Counted from the first letter of the stretch, positions 1-7,037 are shown. The stretch: DNA of 12,769 bases from an uncultured Lachnospiraceae bacterium (GCA_949957035.1 CATLIP010000042.1:1-12769), one strand, 5' to 3'. Numbers and translations are program-made. Notes: generated from the letters alone by a model not told the origin.

Positions 1-120
1 CGTTTTAAGGGAAGGTGCAAGTATGCGAAGGATATCTGCGATAAGGAGATGCCGGAGCTAAAGGAGGCAGAGCCGGGGCATTTCGTGGCCTGCCATATGT
101 GCGGGAAGGAAGAATGGTAG
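1..120 (+). CDS. 3' end of an oligopeptide ABC transporter ATP-binding protein (OppF/DppF type), partial
   Basis: The first base is codon position 1, and 39 codons plus the TAG stop are present. The encoded tail contains Cys residues spaced as in OppF-type C-termini (GRCKYAKDIC, then CHMC) and ends GKEEW. It is identical at the nucleotide level to codons 284-322 of the intact oppF-like gene at 8060-9028, and identity runs 7 bases past the stop. The nucleotide-binding domain lies outside the window, so function comes only from this match. I infer a second Opp/Dpp-type transporter cluster to the left that shares at least its last gene with the cluster in this window. An assembly artefact or a gene-conversion tract are alternatives. 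Confidence 0.85.
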   Translation, partial: RFKGRCKYAKDICDKEMPELKEAEPGHFVACHMCGKEEW

Positions 121-127
121 GAGAATT
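1..127 (+). repeat. Perfect direct repeat, copy 1 (partner at 8909-9035)
   Basis: All 127 bases match 8909-9035 with a constant offset of 8908. The copies diverge abruptly at 128/9036, seven bases after the stop codon of an oppF-like gene. The left limit is unknown because the copy runs off the window edge. Confidence 0.97.
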
Positions 128-143
128 GCAGGAAGGAAAATAT

Positions 144-172
144 GGGGCTGTCGACAGACAGCCTCTTTAAAT
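144..172 (+). terminator. Probable intrinsic terminator after the partial oppF-like gene
   Basis: A 9-bp stem (144-152 with 157-165, one G-U pair) closes a GACA loop. It is followed by a short, weak T stretch (TTTAAAT). It sits 24 bases after the stop of the partial ATPase gene. The stem is good, but the T tract is poor, so it may act as a weak terminator or as an mRNA 3' stabiliser. Confidence 0.55.
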
Positions 173-188
173 AAAAAAGAGTTATATT

Positions 189-232
189 AATATGGGGATA
201 GTTTTCGATATATCGAAAACTATCCCCATATT
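189..232. repeat. Perfect 44-bp palindrome
   Basis: The two 22-base arms, 189-210 and 211-232, are exact reverse complements with no spacer. The core reads GGGGATAGTTTTCGATAT and its mirror. It lies between the partial ATPase gene and the broken DUF4143 ATPase, just before an AT-rich stretch with promoter-like TATAAT/TATAAA words (249-275). As RNA it would form a very long hairpin with only a short TTTT after it. It could be a two-way terminator, an operator for a dimeric protein, or a scar or target of a mobile element. The sequence does not decide between these. Confidence 0.9.
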
Positions 233-312
233 TTGATTGAATTTTCGGTATAATTGGTATAAAATTGGTTATAAATACTAAACAGTACAATAATAACAAG
301 GAGGTAGGTACG

Positions 313-1016
313 ATGATTAAACGGGAATTGTATATGAGACGTATCCGTCCTTTTATAGGGAAAAATATTGTGAAAGTGCTGACAGGAATCCGAAGATGCG
401 GAAAGTCAGTCATGCTGGAACTGATAAAAGAAGAATTGTTGGAACAGGGAGTACAAAAATCCTGTATTTTATTGCGAATGTAGGAAATCCGTTTTCAGCT
501 TCAAGTATTACCAGATATCTAAAGAGTGAAAAACGGGGAATCTCCACAGAAACCCTGTATAATTATATAGACTATTGTAAGAGCGCCTGTCTGCTGCATC
601 TTGTCCCCAGAGAGGATGTGATTGGAAAACAGCTTCTTAAGTTTCAGGAAAAGATTTATCTGACAGACCATGGTATCCGGGAGGCAATCTATGGGAATAA
701 CATGCGGGACATCAATCAGATTTTGGAAAATATTGTATATATGGAATTACTGCGCCGAAGGTATGAGGTGAGAATCGGGAAGGCAGGGGCTTTGGAGGTG
801 GATTTTGTTGCACGCAGAGGAAGCGAATTTCTCTATGTCCAAGTCGCTTATCTTCTTGCCGGTAATGAGACAATGGAACGGGAATTTGGTGTATTAGAGC
901 GAATTGCGGATAATTATCCCAAATATGTCGTGAGTATGGATGAAATCAATCGGAGCCGTAACGGAATCAAACATAAAAATATTAGAGAATTTTTGTTGAT
1001 GGAGGATTATGTGTAA
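313..1016 (+). pseudogene. Broken AAA_14/DUF4143-family ATPase
   Basis: Intact members are roughly 400-residue P-loop ATPases of unclear function, with an N-terminal AAA_14 domain and a C-terminal DUF4143 domain that resembles PD-(D/E)xK nucleases. Here the first part, from ATG 313 with an AAGGAGGT site at 298-305, gives about 50 recognisable residues including a Walker A (GIRRCGKS, residues 25-32), then stops at 481-483. A second part in another frame, recognisable from about 462 (ILYFIANVGNPFS), carries the C-terminal domain with LEVDFVARR and YVQVAYLL, ending at the TAA at 1014-1016. Walker B and the rest of the ATPase core, roughly 150 residues, are missing. The junction lies near 455-470 and looks like an internal deletion that also shifted the frame. 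An ATPase function is not possible as encoded. The surviving C-terminal part has no convincing ribosome site of its own. Confidence 0.85.
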
Positions 1017-1039
1017 AAAAACAGGGGCTAGAAGCCCCT
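1015..1039 (-). terminator. Intrinsic terminator of the M42 peptidase gene
   Basis: A perfect 7-bp stem (AGGGGCT at 1023-1029 with AGCCCCT at 1033-1039) has a 3-base loop. On the minus strand it is followed, after one base, by seven T (the A run 1015-1021). It lies 10 bases past the peptidase stop codon. It overlaps the end of the convergent pseudogene and might also work weakly on the plus strand, where GTTTT follows further away. Confidence 0.85.
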
Positions 1040-1049
1040 AATTCGCGTT

Positions 1050-2060
1050 TTATTGTGTGACAAAAGCCTTCAGCAAATGATAAGTATTCATCATTCCATC
1101 CGTATGTGAGCGCTCATAGTTGTGAGAAGCATACACCCCAGGTCCAATCAGCCCATGGCGGATGTCATACCCGCTTTTCAGTGCGGCGTCTGCGTCAGAG
1201 GTATAGTGGGGATAGATGTCAATAGCATAATCAATCTCAAACTCTTTGGCAAGCTCCACCAGTCTGGTGGTAAGCTCATAATCGTAAGGTCCCACAGAAT
1301 CCTTTGCACAGATGGAAACTTTATGCTCGGTACAGTCCAGACCGTCGCCCACACATCCCATGTCTACGGAAACAATCTCTTCTGTGTCAGACGGAAGACA
1401 GGAAGCGCCATGTCCCACTTCTTCATATACCGTAAACAGAAGCGTCACCTTGCGGCTTAAAGTAATCTCGCCTGCCTGCACTGCCTTTGCCAGCCCCAGA
1501 AGAATGGCGGCGGAGAGCTTGTCATCCAGGAAACGGCTTTTGATATAGCCGCTCTCAGTTACAACTGTGCGCGGTTCCATTGCAATGAAATCCCCGTTGT
1601 GGATTCCCAGCTTTTTTACTCCCTTTTTGGAATGAACGTTCTCATCCAGCAGAATCTCCATATGGTGTTCTGTTTTATCCTTCTTCTTGTCTGCTACGTG
1701 TGTAGACGGATCGGTATTCAATACAACTCCTGTATAGGTGCGGCCGTCCCGGGTATGTACCGTACAATTCTCACCGTCGCAGGTATCCCACTGATGTCCG
1801 CCGATGGTGGTAGGGCGGAGATGTCCGTTATCCTTAATCTTCCGGACCATGGCTCCAAGTGTATCCAGATGCGCGGACAAGACAAGCGGGTTGCCGGACC
1901 CGCCGAGAGTTACCGTTACGTTTCCTTTGTTTGAACGCTCCGGCAGGTATCCAAGGTCACGCAGTTTCCCCATTACGTGGTCTGTAATCCTTTGGGTATA
2001 TCCGGAGGGACTTGGAATGGATGTAAGTGTCGATAATTGCTCCAAAATATAGTCTTTCAT
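1050..2060 (-). CDS. M42-family metallo-aminopeptidase (glutamyl aminopeptidase/FrvX/YsdC type)
   Basis: A 336-residue protein of the usual family length. It shows the two-metal site of M42 peptidases: AHLDT (H64, D66), SRFLDD (D179, bridging metal ligand), YEEVG (E213 catalytic base, E214 ligand), SVDMG (D233) and a C-terminal His in SHNYERSH (H313 or H319). M42 enzymes are cytoplasmic, usually multimeric aminopeptidases that trim N-terminal residues from short peptides. No signal peptide is seen, which agrees with this. ATG is preceded by AAAGGGGG at good spacing. The gene is divergent from the RpiR-type regulator, and a dyad overlaps its -10 box. Together with the peptide importer and TldD/E, this suggests it digests imported peptides. 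Exact residue preference cannot be read from the sequence. Confidence 0.93.
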   Translation of the reverse strand: MKDYILEQLSTLTSIPSPSGYTQRITDHVMGKLRDLGYLPERSNKGNVTVTLGGSGNPLVLSAHLDTLGAMVRKIKDNGHLRPTTIGGHQWDTCDGENCTVHTRDGRTYTGVVLNTDPSTHVADKKKDKTEHHMEILLDENVHSKKGVKKLGIHNGDFIAMEPRTVVTESGYIKSRFLDDKLSAAILLGLAKAVQAGEITLSRKVTLLFTVYEEVGHGASCLPSDTEEIVSVDMGCVGDGLDCTEHKVSICAKDSVGPYDYELTTRLVELAKEFEIDYAIDIYPHYTSDADAALKSGYDIRHGLIGPGVYASHNYERSHTDGMMNTYHLLKAFVTQ

Positions 2061-2088
2061 ATAAAATCCCCCTTTGTAGAATTAAAAA

Positions 2089-2104
2089 TATAGTATTTAC
2101 TATA
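2089..2104. promoter_or_regulatory. Operator-like dyad at the M42 peptidase promoter
   Basis: TATAGTA-TT-TACTATA has two perfect 7-base arms around a TT centre. It covers the -10 box of the peptidase promoter on the minus strand. The surrounding 22 bases match 3208-3229 at 18 positions in the same orientation. The inner pair T-A here is C-G there, so symmetry is kept while the bases change. I infer a repressor site, most likely for the RpiR-type regulator encoded next door. Confidence 0.72.
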
Positions 2105-2118
2105 ATAAACCTATTCAA
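2090..2118 (-). promoter_or_regulatory. Sigma-A-like promoter of the M42 peptidase gene
   Basis: On the minus strand, TTGAAT (2113-2118) is spaced 17 bases from TACTAT (2090-2095). The predicted start near 2083 leaves a leader of about 23 bases holding only the ribosome site. The -10 box lies inside the dyad at 2089-2104, so a protein bound there would block the polymerase. Confidence 0.65.
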
Positions 2119-2136
2119 TGAAATATGCAAGACCTG

Positions 2137-2165
2137 TTGCGAAAAAATTCAAAAAATAGTATAAT
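2137..2165 (+). promoter_or_regulatory. Sigma-A-like promoter of the RpiR-type regulator gene
   Basis: TTGCGA (2137-2142) and a consensus TATAAT (2160-2165) are separated by 17 bases, placing transcription start near 2172, about 30 bases before the ATG. The full operator dyad is not present here, which suggests the regulator may not be under the same tight control as the two flanking targets. Confidence 0.65.
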
Positions 2166-2200
2166 TTTCTTATTATGAGAAAGAGCAGGATACAGGACAA

Positions 2201-3058
2201 ATGGAAATGGATATCATCATGCAGATTGATAAGCATTATCTGTCTATGACGAAGAAACAGAGGCAAGTTGCAGACTATATCAAAGAGAATATTGATACCA
2301 TGGCGTTTATTACTTTGAAGGAGATGAGCAAGGAGTTGGGAATCACAGAGATTACGATTCTCAATGCCTGCAGGGTTCTGGGGTATAACAGCTTTAATGA
2401 GGTAAAGTATGAGGTGCGTAAGTATATCAATGTCAATCGGCGGATGGTATTGTACAGCCAGAATGACTACTTTAACATATCCTTGCCGGAGTATGAGTTA
2501 AGCGATAAAGAACGGCTGCTGACAGAAATCTGCATGGAAGAGAGAGGGTTAATGGACGAATATGCCAGGAACTTTGACAGCCGGCAGATTATGAAAGCAG
2601 CAAGGCTTTTCCTGGAATATTCCAAGATTATATTATGTGGGAGGGGGATGTCCCATATCCTCTGCCAATGGCTTGCTTCGGACCTTGGCGGCGTGCAGAT
2701 TCCTACCATCATTACAAATCCGGAGTTGAATGAAAGTGTTTTTGCGACGCTGCCTGCCATTGACGCGGGTACCCTTCTTGTGGCGGTTTCCTTTCCGGAT
2801 TATTATTTTATGACGGAACAGATTGCCAGATATGCAAAAAAGAAGGGGGCGAAGGTGTTAAGCATCACAGACAGCCCGGAAGCGGAAGTGGCCAAGTATG
2901 CCGACATGCTCCTTGCGGCTCGCAGTACGACAAGGATGTTCCTGAATACAGCGTCTGCGCCCATGGCGCTGATTAACCTGCTGGCATCGGCAATCAAGAT
3001 TGAAAGCGGAAATGATGCAGGGAGTATTGGGAAGGAATTTGGGAAGCTTTTTGTCTGA
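2201..3058 (+). CDS. RpiR-family transcriptional regulator (HTH_6 + SIS)
   Basis: A 285-residue regulator. Residues about 8-80 form the RpiR-type winged helix domain, with the helix-turn-helix around TLKEMSKELGITEITI and CRVLGYNSFNEVK (38-69). Residues about 130-265 form a SIS domain (IILCGRGMSHILCQWLA, LLVAVSFPDYYFMTEQIA, AKVLSITDS), the fold that binds phosphosugars in most known members. It is encoded between the M42 peptidase and the peptide importer, and matching dyads lie at both of their promoters, so it is the natural candidate for their regulator. The ligand is unknown: a phosphosugar, an amino-sugar peptide product, or a non-sugar ligand are all open. Start choice is soft: ATG 2201, 2207 and 2219 are in frame, with weak AGGA sites before the first two. 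Confidence 0.92.
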   Translation: MEMDIIMQIDKHYLSMTKKQRQVADYIKENIDTMAFITLKEMSKELGITEITILNACRVLGYNSFNEVKYEVRKYINVNRRMVLYSQNDYFNISLPEYELSDKERLLTEICMEERGLMDEYARNFDSRQIMKAARLFLEYSKIILCGRGMSHILCQWLASDLGGVQIPTIITNPELNESVFATLPAIDAGTLLVAVSFPDYYFMTEQIARYAKKKGAKVLSITDSPEAEVAKYADMLLAARSTTRMFLNTASAPMALINLLASAIKIESGNDAGSIGKEFGKLFV

Positions 3059-3150
3059 TGTCGGGTTTTATCTATAAAATATTATGTCTGCTATAGTATA
3101 ATAATCTATAGTAAGATTCTTTGAGTAATATTTAACAAATACTGTGTTTT

Positions 3151-3187
3151 AAAAATATGCAACTTGTACAAAGTTGCATATTTTTTT
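3151..3187 (+). terminator. Intrinsic terminator of the RpiR-type regulator gene
   Basis: A 15-bp perfect stem (3151-3165 with 3171-3185, core ATATGCAACTT/AAGTTGCATAT) has a 5-base loop and ends in a run of seven T (3181-3187). It separates the regulator from the importer operon, whose own promoter starts about 10 bases further on. The 90 bases between the regulator stop and this hairpin hold only AT-rich sequence, with a CTATAG-TATAATAAT-CTATAG arrangement (3091-3111) of unknown meaning. Confidence 0.85.
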
Positions 3188-3196
3188 GAATATCTA

Positions 3197-3225
3197 TATT
3201 CAAAAACTGTAGCATTTGCTATAAT
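3197..3225 (+). promoter_or_regulatory. Promoter of the peptide importer operon
   Basis: A consensus -10 TATAAT (3220-3225) is spaced 17 bases from a weak -35, TATTCA (3197-3202). Start is expected near 3232, giving a leader of about 65 bases before the binding-protein ATG at 3297. The dyad at 3208-3223 fills the spacer and enters the -10 box. Confidence 0.65.
3208..3223. promoter_or_regulatory. Operator-like dyad at the importer promoter
   Basis: TGTAGCA-TT-TGCTATA pairs at 6 of 7 arm positions around a TT centre. It is the counterpart of the dyad at 2089-2104: 18 of 22 bases agree over the wider element, and the changed inner pair (C3213/G3218) is compensated. Its place over the -10 box predicts repression when bound. 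The RpiR-type regulator just upstream is the likely binder. Confidence 0.72.
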
Positions 3226-3296
3226 AGACGAAAGGCATATTAGGTATAGATATCATTTATACTTAATAAAACCAAAAGCATAAAGGGGGCTAATTT

Positions 3297-4973
3297 ATGA
3301 AAAAGAAATTAGTGGCAGCGCTGCTTACGGCGACAATGGTATTATCACTTGCGGCATGCGGCGGTAAGGATGACGGAGGCTCATCAGGCGGTTCTGGAGG
3401 TTCTGGAGGCGGAGAAGAGATGTATTATAATAATTATCTCATGACAGAGCCGTCCACGCTGGATTCCATCAAGGGGAATGACAATTACAGCCGAGGAATC
3501 CTGATTAATACCATGGAGCCGCTCACACGTCTTGTTGAGAAGGACGGAGAGCAGGTGAGAGAGGCCGCAGGAGCAGAGAGCTGGGAATCCAATGATGACG
3601 GTACGGTTTGGACGTTCAAGATTCGCGATAACAAGTGGTCTGACGGGCAGGAAGTAACGGCGGCAGATTACGCTTATGGTATTACGCAGACCTTGAATCC
3701 GGATGCAGGTTCTCCCAACTCATTCTTTACGGCAAGCTTTATTAAGAACGGCTCTAAAGTAGTGAATGGAGAGGCTTCTGTAGAAGAATTGGGAGTGAAG
3801 GTTGTGGATGATAAGACGCTGGAGATTACGCTGGAAGCTCCAACACCTTATTTCATGTCGCTGACTGACACCAGAGCATGTTATCCGGTACGTCAGGATT
3901 TCGCAGAGAAGTACGGAGAGACCTATGGCTCAGAGGCAGAGAATTTTATCGGAAACGGACCTTTTAAGATTGATTCATGGGTACATAACTCCGAGATTAC
4001 CCTTGTAAAGAATGAGGAATACTGGGATGCGGAGAATGTGAAATTGGACAAGATTCACTATGCAATCATCAATGATGAGACGGCGGTATTCAATTCCTTT
4101 GACAGCGGACAGTTAGATACCTGTTCTACAGGTTCCGAGGAATGGGTAGGACGTTTTGACAAGAAGGAAGGCGTGGACAGAATCGATGCAGTGATTCCTT
4201 CCATGCGTTTTGACTTCTTCAATGTTAAGGATGAGCTGTTCAGTAACCTGAACATCCGTAAAGCGTTCGTGCTGGCAGTAGACAGGGAAGACATGGCGAA
4301 GACCATTTATCAGGATATGCATATTCCGGCATACTGGTGGGTGCCGCAGGCAGTTTCTACAGGCGAGCTTGGAGACTACCGTGATCAGGTAGAGGGACCG
4401 CTTGAGAAGATGGCGAAGGAAGAGGATGCAAAGGAGCTTCTTCTTAAGGGAATGGAAGAGCTTGGATTAGGAAGCGATCCGTCCTCAATTACAGTCAAGT
4501 ATTCTTTGAGCGCAACTACACAGTGGGCGCGTAATTATGGTGAGTACGTACAGCAGAAATATAAAGACGTTCTTGGCGTCAATATTGAACTGGATTTCAA
4601 TGAATGGTCCACCTTCCAGCAGAAAACCAACAGCGGAGAGTATCAGATGGGCAACATGACATGGAGTACGGACTACGACGACCCGATGTCTATGATTTCC
4701 CTGTTTACCACAGAGAACTCCAGCAATATTCCGACCAACTGGTCTAACGAGGAATTTGATTCATTGATTGCACAGGCAGGAAAAGAGATGGATGAGGCGA
4801 AGAGAGTAGATCTTTATGCACAGGCAGAGCAGATTCTCTTCGAAGAAGGATGTAACATCTGCCCGCTTGTCAATGAAATGCAGCACATATTCCGTTACAG
4901 TTACGTGAAGAATGTAGATGAGAAGTTTACGTCAACTTCCGGAGCAAAGTACATATATATTGAAGGAAGATAG
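3297..4973 (+). CDS. oppA: Oligopeptide/dipeptide ABC transporter substrate-binding lipoprotein (SBP_bac_5)
   Basis: A 558-residue extracellular solute-binding protein. The N-terminus is a lipoprotein signal: KKK, a hydrophobic core, then lipobox LAAC with the lipidated Cys at residue 21. A Gly/Ser-rich linker (about 22-40) tethers the folded part to the membrane. The rest follows the family 5 pattern, e.g. EPSTLDSIKGND near the start, WTFKIRDNKWSDGQEVTAADY, and IGNGPFKIDSW followed by KNEEYWD. It would capture peptides outside the cell and deliver them to the two permeases. ATG is preceded by AAAGGGGG (3282-3289). It is the first gene of the importer operon and is followed by a strong hairpin. 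The symbol is by family; a dppA-like role, or other family 5 ligands such as nickel or glutathione, cannot be excluded by sequence, though context favours peptides. Confidence 0.93.
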   Translation: MKKKLVAALLTATMVLSLAACGGKDDGGSSGGSGGSGGGEEMYYNNYLMTEPSTLDSIKGNDNYSRGILINTMEPLTRLVEKDGEQVREAAGAESWESNDDGTVWTFKIRDNKWSDGQEVTAADYAYGITQTLNPDAGSPNSFFTASFIKNGSKVVNGEASVEELGVKVVDDKTLEITLEAPTPYFMSLTDTRACYPVRQDFAEKYGETYGSEAENFIGNGPFKIDSWVHNSEITLVKNEEYWDAENVKLDKIHYAIINDETAVFNSFDSGQLDTCSTGSEEWVGRFDKKEGVDRIDAVIPSMRFDFFNVKDELFSNLNIRKAFVLAVDREDMAKTIYQDMHIPAYWWVPQAVSTGELGDYRDQVEGPLEKMAKEEDAKELLLKGMEELGLGSDPSSITVKYSLSATTQWARNYGEYVQQKYKDVLGVNIELDFNEWSTFQQKTNSGEYQMGNMTWSTDYDDPMSMISLFTTENSSNIPTNWSNEEFDSLIAQAGKEMDEAKRVDLYAQAEQILFEEGCNICPLVNEMQHIFRYSYVKNVDEKFTSTSGAKYIYIEGR

Positions 4974-4986
4974 GTAGCTTTAAGAT

Positions 4987-5035
4987 GGGGTTGTTGGAAA
5001 ATGTTGTATGTCATTTCCCAAGAGCCCCTTTTTTT
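4987..5035 (+). terminator. Intra-operon hairpin with T7 between binding protein and permease genes
   Basis: The arms 4987-5003 and 5012-5028 pair over 17 positions, with two mismatches and one G-U, and close with four G-C pairs at the base. An 8-base loop separates them, and seven T follow (5029-5035). It starts 13 bases after the binding-protein stop. No clear new promoter is seen before the permease gene, so it probably acts as a partial terminator and 3' stabiliser, raising binding-protein output over the membrane parts. Confidence 0.85.
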
Positions 5036-5053
5036 AAAGAAAACTTTAGTCGA

Positions 5054-5109
5054 GCTGTCAGACGGATAGCAGATAAGCCATTACCCAAAGCGGCGTAAGC
5101 TTTTGGGTA
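5054..5109 (+). other. Two further hairpins in the leader of the first permease gene
   Basis: A 6-bp stem with one G-U (5054-5059 with 5065-5070) is followed by a stem of about 9-10 bp with one bulged base (TACCCAAAGC at 5082-5091 with GCTTTTGGGTA at 5099-5109). They lie between the T7 hairpin and the permease ribosome site (AGGGGGA, 5130-5136). They could protect the processed downstream mRNA or tune read-through. No known riboswitch pattern was recognised. Confidence 0.45.
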
Positions 5110-5142
5110 TGGTCATAGAATTAAGAACTAGGGGGAAAAAAG

Positions 5143-6066
5143 ATGGCAAAATTTATAGCAAAACGTGTCGGATATATGTTGCTTACGCTGTTTATCGTTA
5201 TTACGGCAACCTTCTTTCTGATGCACAGTATCCCCGGAGACCCTCTTGCGCATATGGCGAGAAACCTTCCGGAACAGACAAGGGCGAACTATTATGAGAA
5301 ATACGGGCTGGACAAATCCACCCCGGAGCAGTATGTAATCTTCATGAAAAACCTGCTTACCAAGGGAGAGATGGGGGAGTCTCTGCGGTATCCCGGGCGT
5401 GAGGTTACGGACACTTTGATGACCAATTCCTCTGTATCGGCAAAGCCCGGCGGCCTTGCCCTCCTTCTTGGGATTGTAATCGGTATCCTTCTTGGGATTG
5501 TGGCCGCCCTCAATAAGAACAGGTGGCCGGACTATATCGTGATGTTTATCGCGATTCTTGGGATTACGGTGCCCGTCTTTGTGCTGGCGTCAGTGCTTCA
5601 GTATATTTTCAGCGTGAAGCTGATGGTGCTGCCCACCACGGGATGGGGAAGCTGGAAGAACATTGTCCTTCCGGTTATGGTATTGAGCTTTGGAACTATC
5701 GCCACCTATGCCCGTTATGTGAAATCGAACATGCTGGACGTGATGGGGCAGGACTACATCTTAACGGCGGAGGCCAAGGGTGTAAGCAGGTTCAATGTTG
5801 TGAAAAGGCATGTCCTTAAGAATGCCTTCCTGCCCTGTATGACTCTTCTGGTAGGGCAGGTATCCGGTATCTTCACGGGTTCCTTTGTAGTAGAGAAGAT
5901 TTTCGGTATTCCGGGACTTGGATTCTACTATATTAACTCAATCAATGACAGAGATTATACGATGATTATCGGGACGACGATTTTTGCGGCGGCGCTGTTC
6001 GTGTTCGTGCAGCTGGTGGTGGATATCGCCTACAGCCTGATGGACCCGAGAATCCGTGTGAAGTAG
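5143..6066 (+). CDS. oppB: Peptide ABC transporter permease (OppB/DppB type)
   Basis: A 307-residue inner-membrane permease with about six membrane segments (near 10-28, 104-123, 133-152, 174-192, 230-250, 275-297) and a periplasm-side loop containing the family pattern MHSIPGDPL (27-35). The cytoplasmic EAA loop, AEAKGVSRFNVVKRHVLKN (209-227), docks onto an ATPase subunit, and the protein ends with DPRIRVK, typical of the family. ATG 5143 follows AGGGGGA at good spacing. It forms the pore with the next gene, 12 bases downstream. Confidence 0.94.
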   Translation: MAKFIAKRVGYMLLTLFIVITATFFLMHSIPGDPLAHMARNLPEQTRANYYEKYGLDKSTPEQYVIFMKNLLTKGEMGESLRYPGREVTDTLMTNSSVSAKPGGLALLLGIVIGILLGIVAALNKNRWPDYIVMFIAILGITVPVFVLASVLQYIFSVKLMVLPTTGWGSWKNIVLPVMVLSFGTIATYARYVKSNMLDVMGQDYILTAEAKGVSRFNVVKRHVLKNAFLPCMTLLVGQVSGIFTGSFVVEKIFGIPGLGFYYINSINDRDYTMIIGTTIFAAALFVFVQLVVDIAYSLMDPRIRVK

Positions 6067-6078
6067 GAGGAAGAGCAT

Positions 6079-7026
6079 ATGACGGTAAATCATGAGGTGA
6101 CAGATATGATGGAAAATATACCTGATGAGAAATTTAAAATCATCGGGATTGATAAGGATGCGGAAGCTCCCTCAAGGCCCCGGATCGGCTACTGGCGGGA
6201 CGCATGGAGGAGGCTTCGGGAGAACAAGGTTGCGTTCGTGGCGCTGATAATTCTGCTGATACTTATCTTCTTTATTATCTTTGGGCCGGCAATCAGCGGC
6301 TATGAATTTGAGCAGATTGATTCGGACGCCATAAACAAGGGGCCGAGCGCCGATCACTGGTTTGGTACGGACGACCTGGGAAGAGACTTGTTTGCCAGAG
6401 TATGGCAGGCGGGGCGGGTATCTATTATCATCGGTATCTTAGGAGCCGTAATCGCCAGCGTTGTGGGAAGTATCTACGGAGGAATTGCGGCGTATTTCGG
6501 AGGCGCTGTGGATGATATCATGATGCGTATCGTAGAGGTGCTGTTAAGTATCCCTTACTTGATTATCGTAATTCTGATCTCTGTTATTACGGACAGCAAG
6601 AGCCTAGGAACGATGCTGGTGGCCTTGACGCTGACCGGGTGGTGCGGAATTGCAAGGCTTGTGAGGGGGCAGATGCTGCAGCTGAAATCCCAGGAGTATG
6701 TGCTTGCGGCCAACGCCTTAGGAGTGGCGCCCATCAAGATTATTTTGAAGCATATGATACCGAATACCATTGGAATGATTATTGTTGCCATTACTTTTGA
6801 CATTCCGGGATATATATTTTCGGAGGCATTCTTAAGCTATGTGGGGCTGGGAATCCAGCCGCCGTCTACCAGTTGGGGAGCCCTTGCGTCAGCGGCGCAG
6901 CAGAATTTCATGTTCTACCCGTACCAGCTTTTGTTCCCGGCGCTGATGATAGCCTTGACCATGCTGTCGTTTACCCTGCTTGGCGACGGCCTTCGGGATG
7001 CGTTGGACCCGAAATTACGTAAATAG
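6079..7026 (+). CDS. oppC: Peptide ABC transporter permease (OppC/DppC type)
   Basis: The second half of the pore, 315 residues. The N-terminal cytoplasmic tail (1-50) precedes the first membrane helix (51-70). Next come HWFGTDDLGRDLFARV (93-108), a strong OppC/DppC signature, and the EAA loop around AANALGVAPIKIILKHMIPN (210-229). FLSYVGLGIQPP and a C-terminal LGDGLRDALDPKLRK also match the family. An AGGAGG-type site lies just after the stop of the preceding permease (TAGGAGGAAGAG). The tail has two more in-frame Met codons (residues 10 and 11), but the first ATG has the best-placed ribosome site. Confidence 0.94.
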   Translation: MTVNHEVTDMMENIPDEKFKIIGIDKDAEAPSRPRIGYWRDAWRRLRENKVAFVALIILLILIFFIIFGPAISGYEFEQIDSDAINKGPSADHWFGTDDLGRDLFARVWQAGRVSIIIGILGAVIASVVGSIYGGIAAYFGGAVDDIMMRIVEVLLSIPYLIIVILISVITDSKSLGTMLVALTLTGWCGIARLVRGQMLQLKSQEYVLAANALGVAPIKIILKHMIPNTIGMIIVAITFDIPGYIFSEAFLSYVGLGIQPPSTSWGALASAAQQNFMFYPYQLLFPALMIALTMLSFTLLGDGLRDALDPKLRK

Positions 7027-7037
7027 GAGAGACGGAT

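Noticed and set aside
396..461. ATG at 396 as the start of a 206-residue gene
   Set aside because: The first ~22 codons read the Walker A region of the broken ATPase in the wrong frame, and no ribosome site precedes it. Only the part from about 462 resembles a protein family.
2101..2106. TATAAT next to the peptidase dyad as a plus-strand promoter for the RpiR-type gene
   Set aside because: No acceptable -35 box lies 16-18 bases upstream, whereas TTGCGA-17-TATAAT at 2137-2165 is much better placed.
5103..5297. Small gene overlapping the start of the first permease
   Set aside because: It shifts into the permease frame region, has no ribosome site and no recognisable protein pattern; it is a shadow of oppB.
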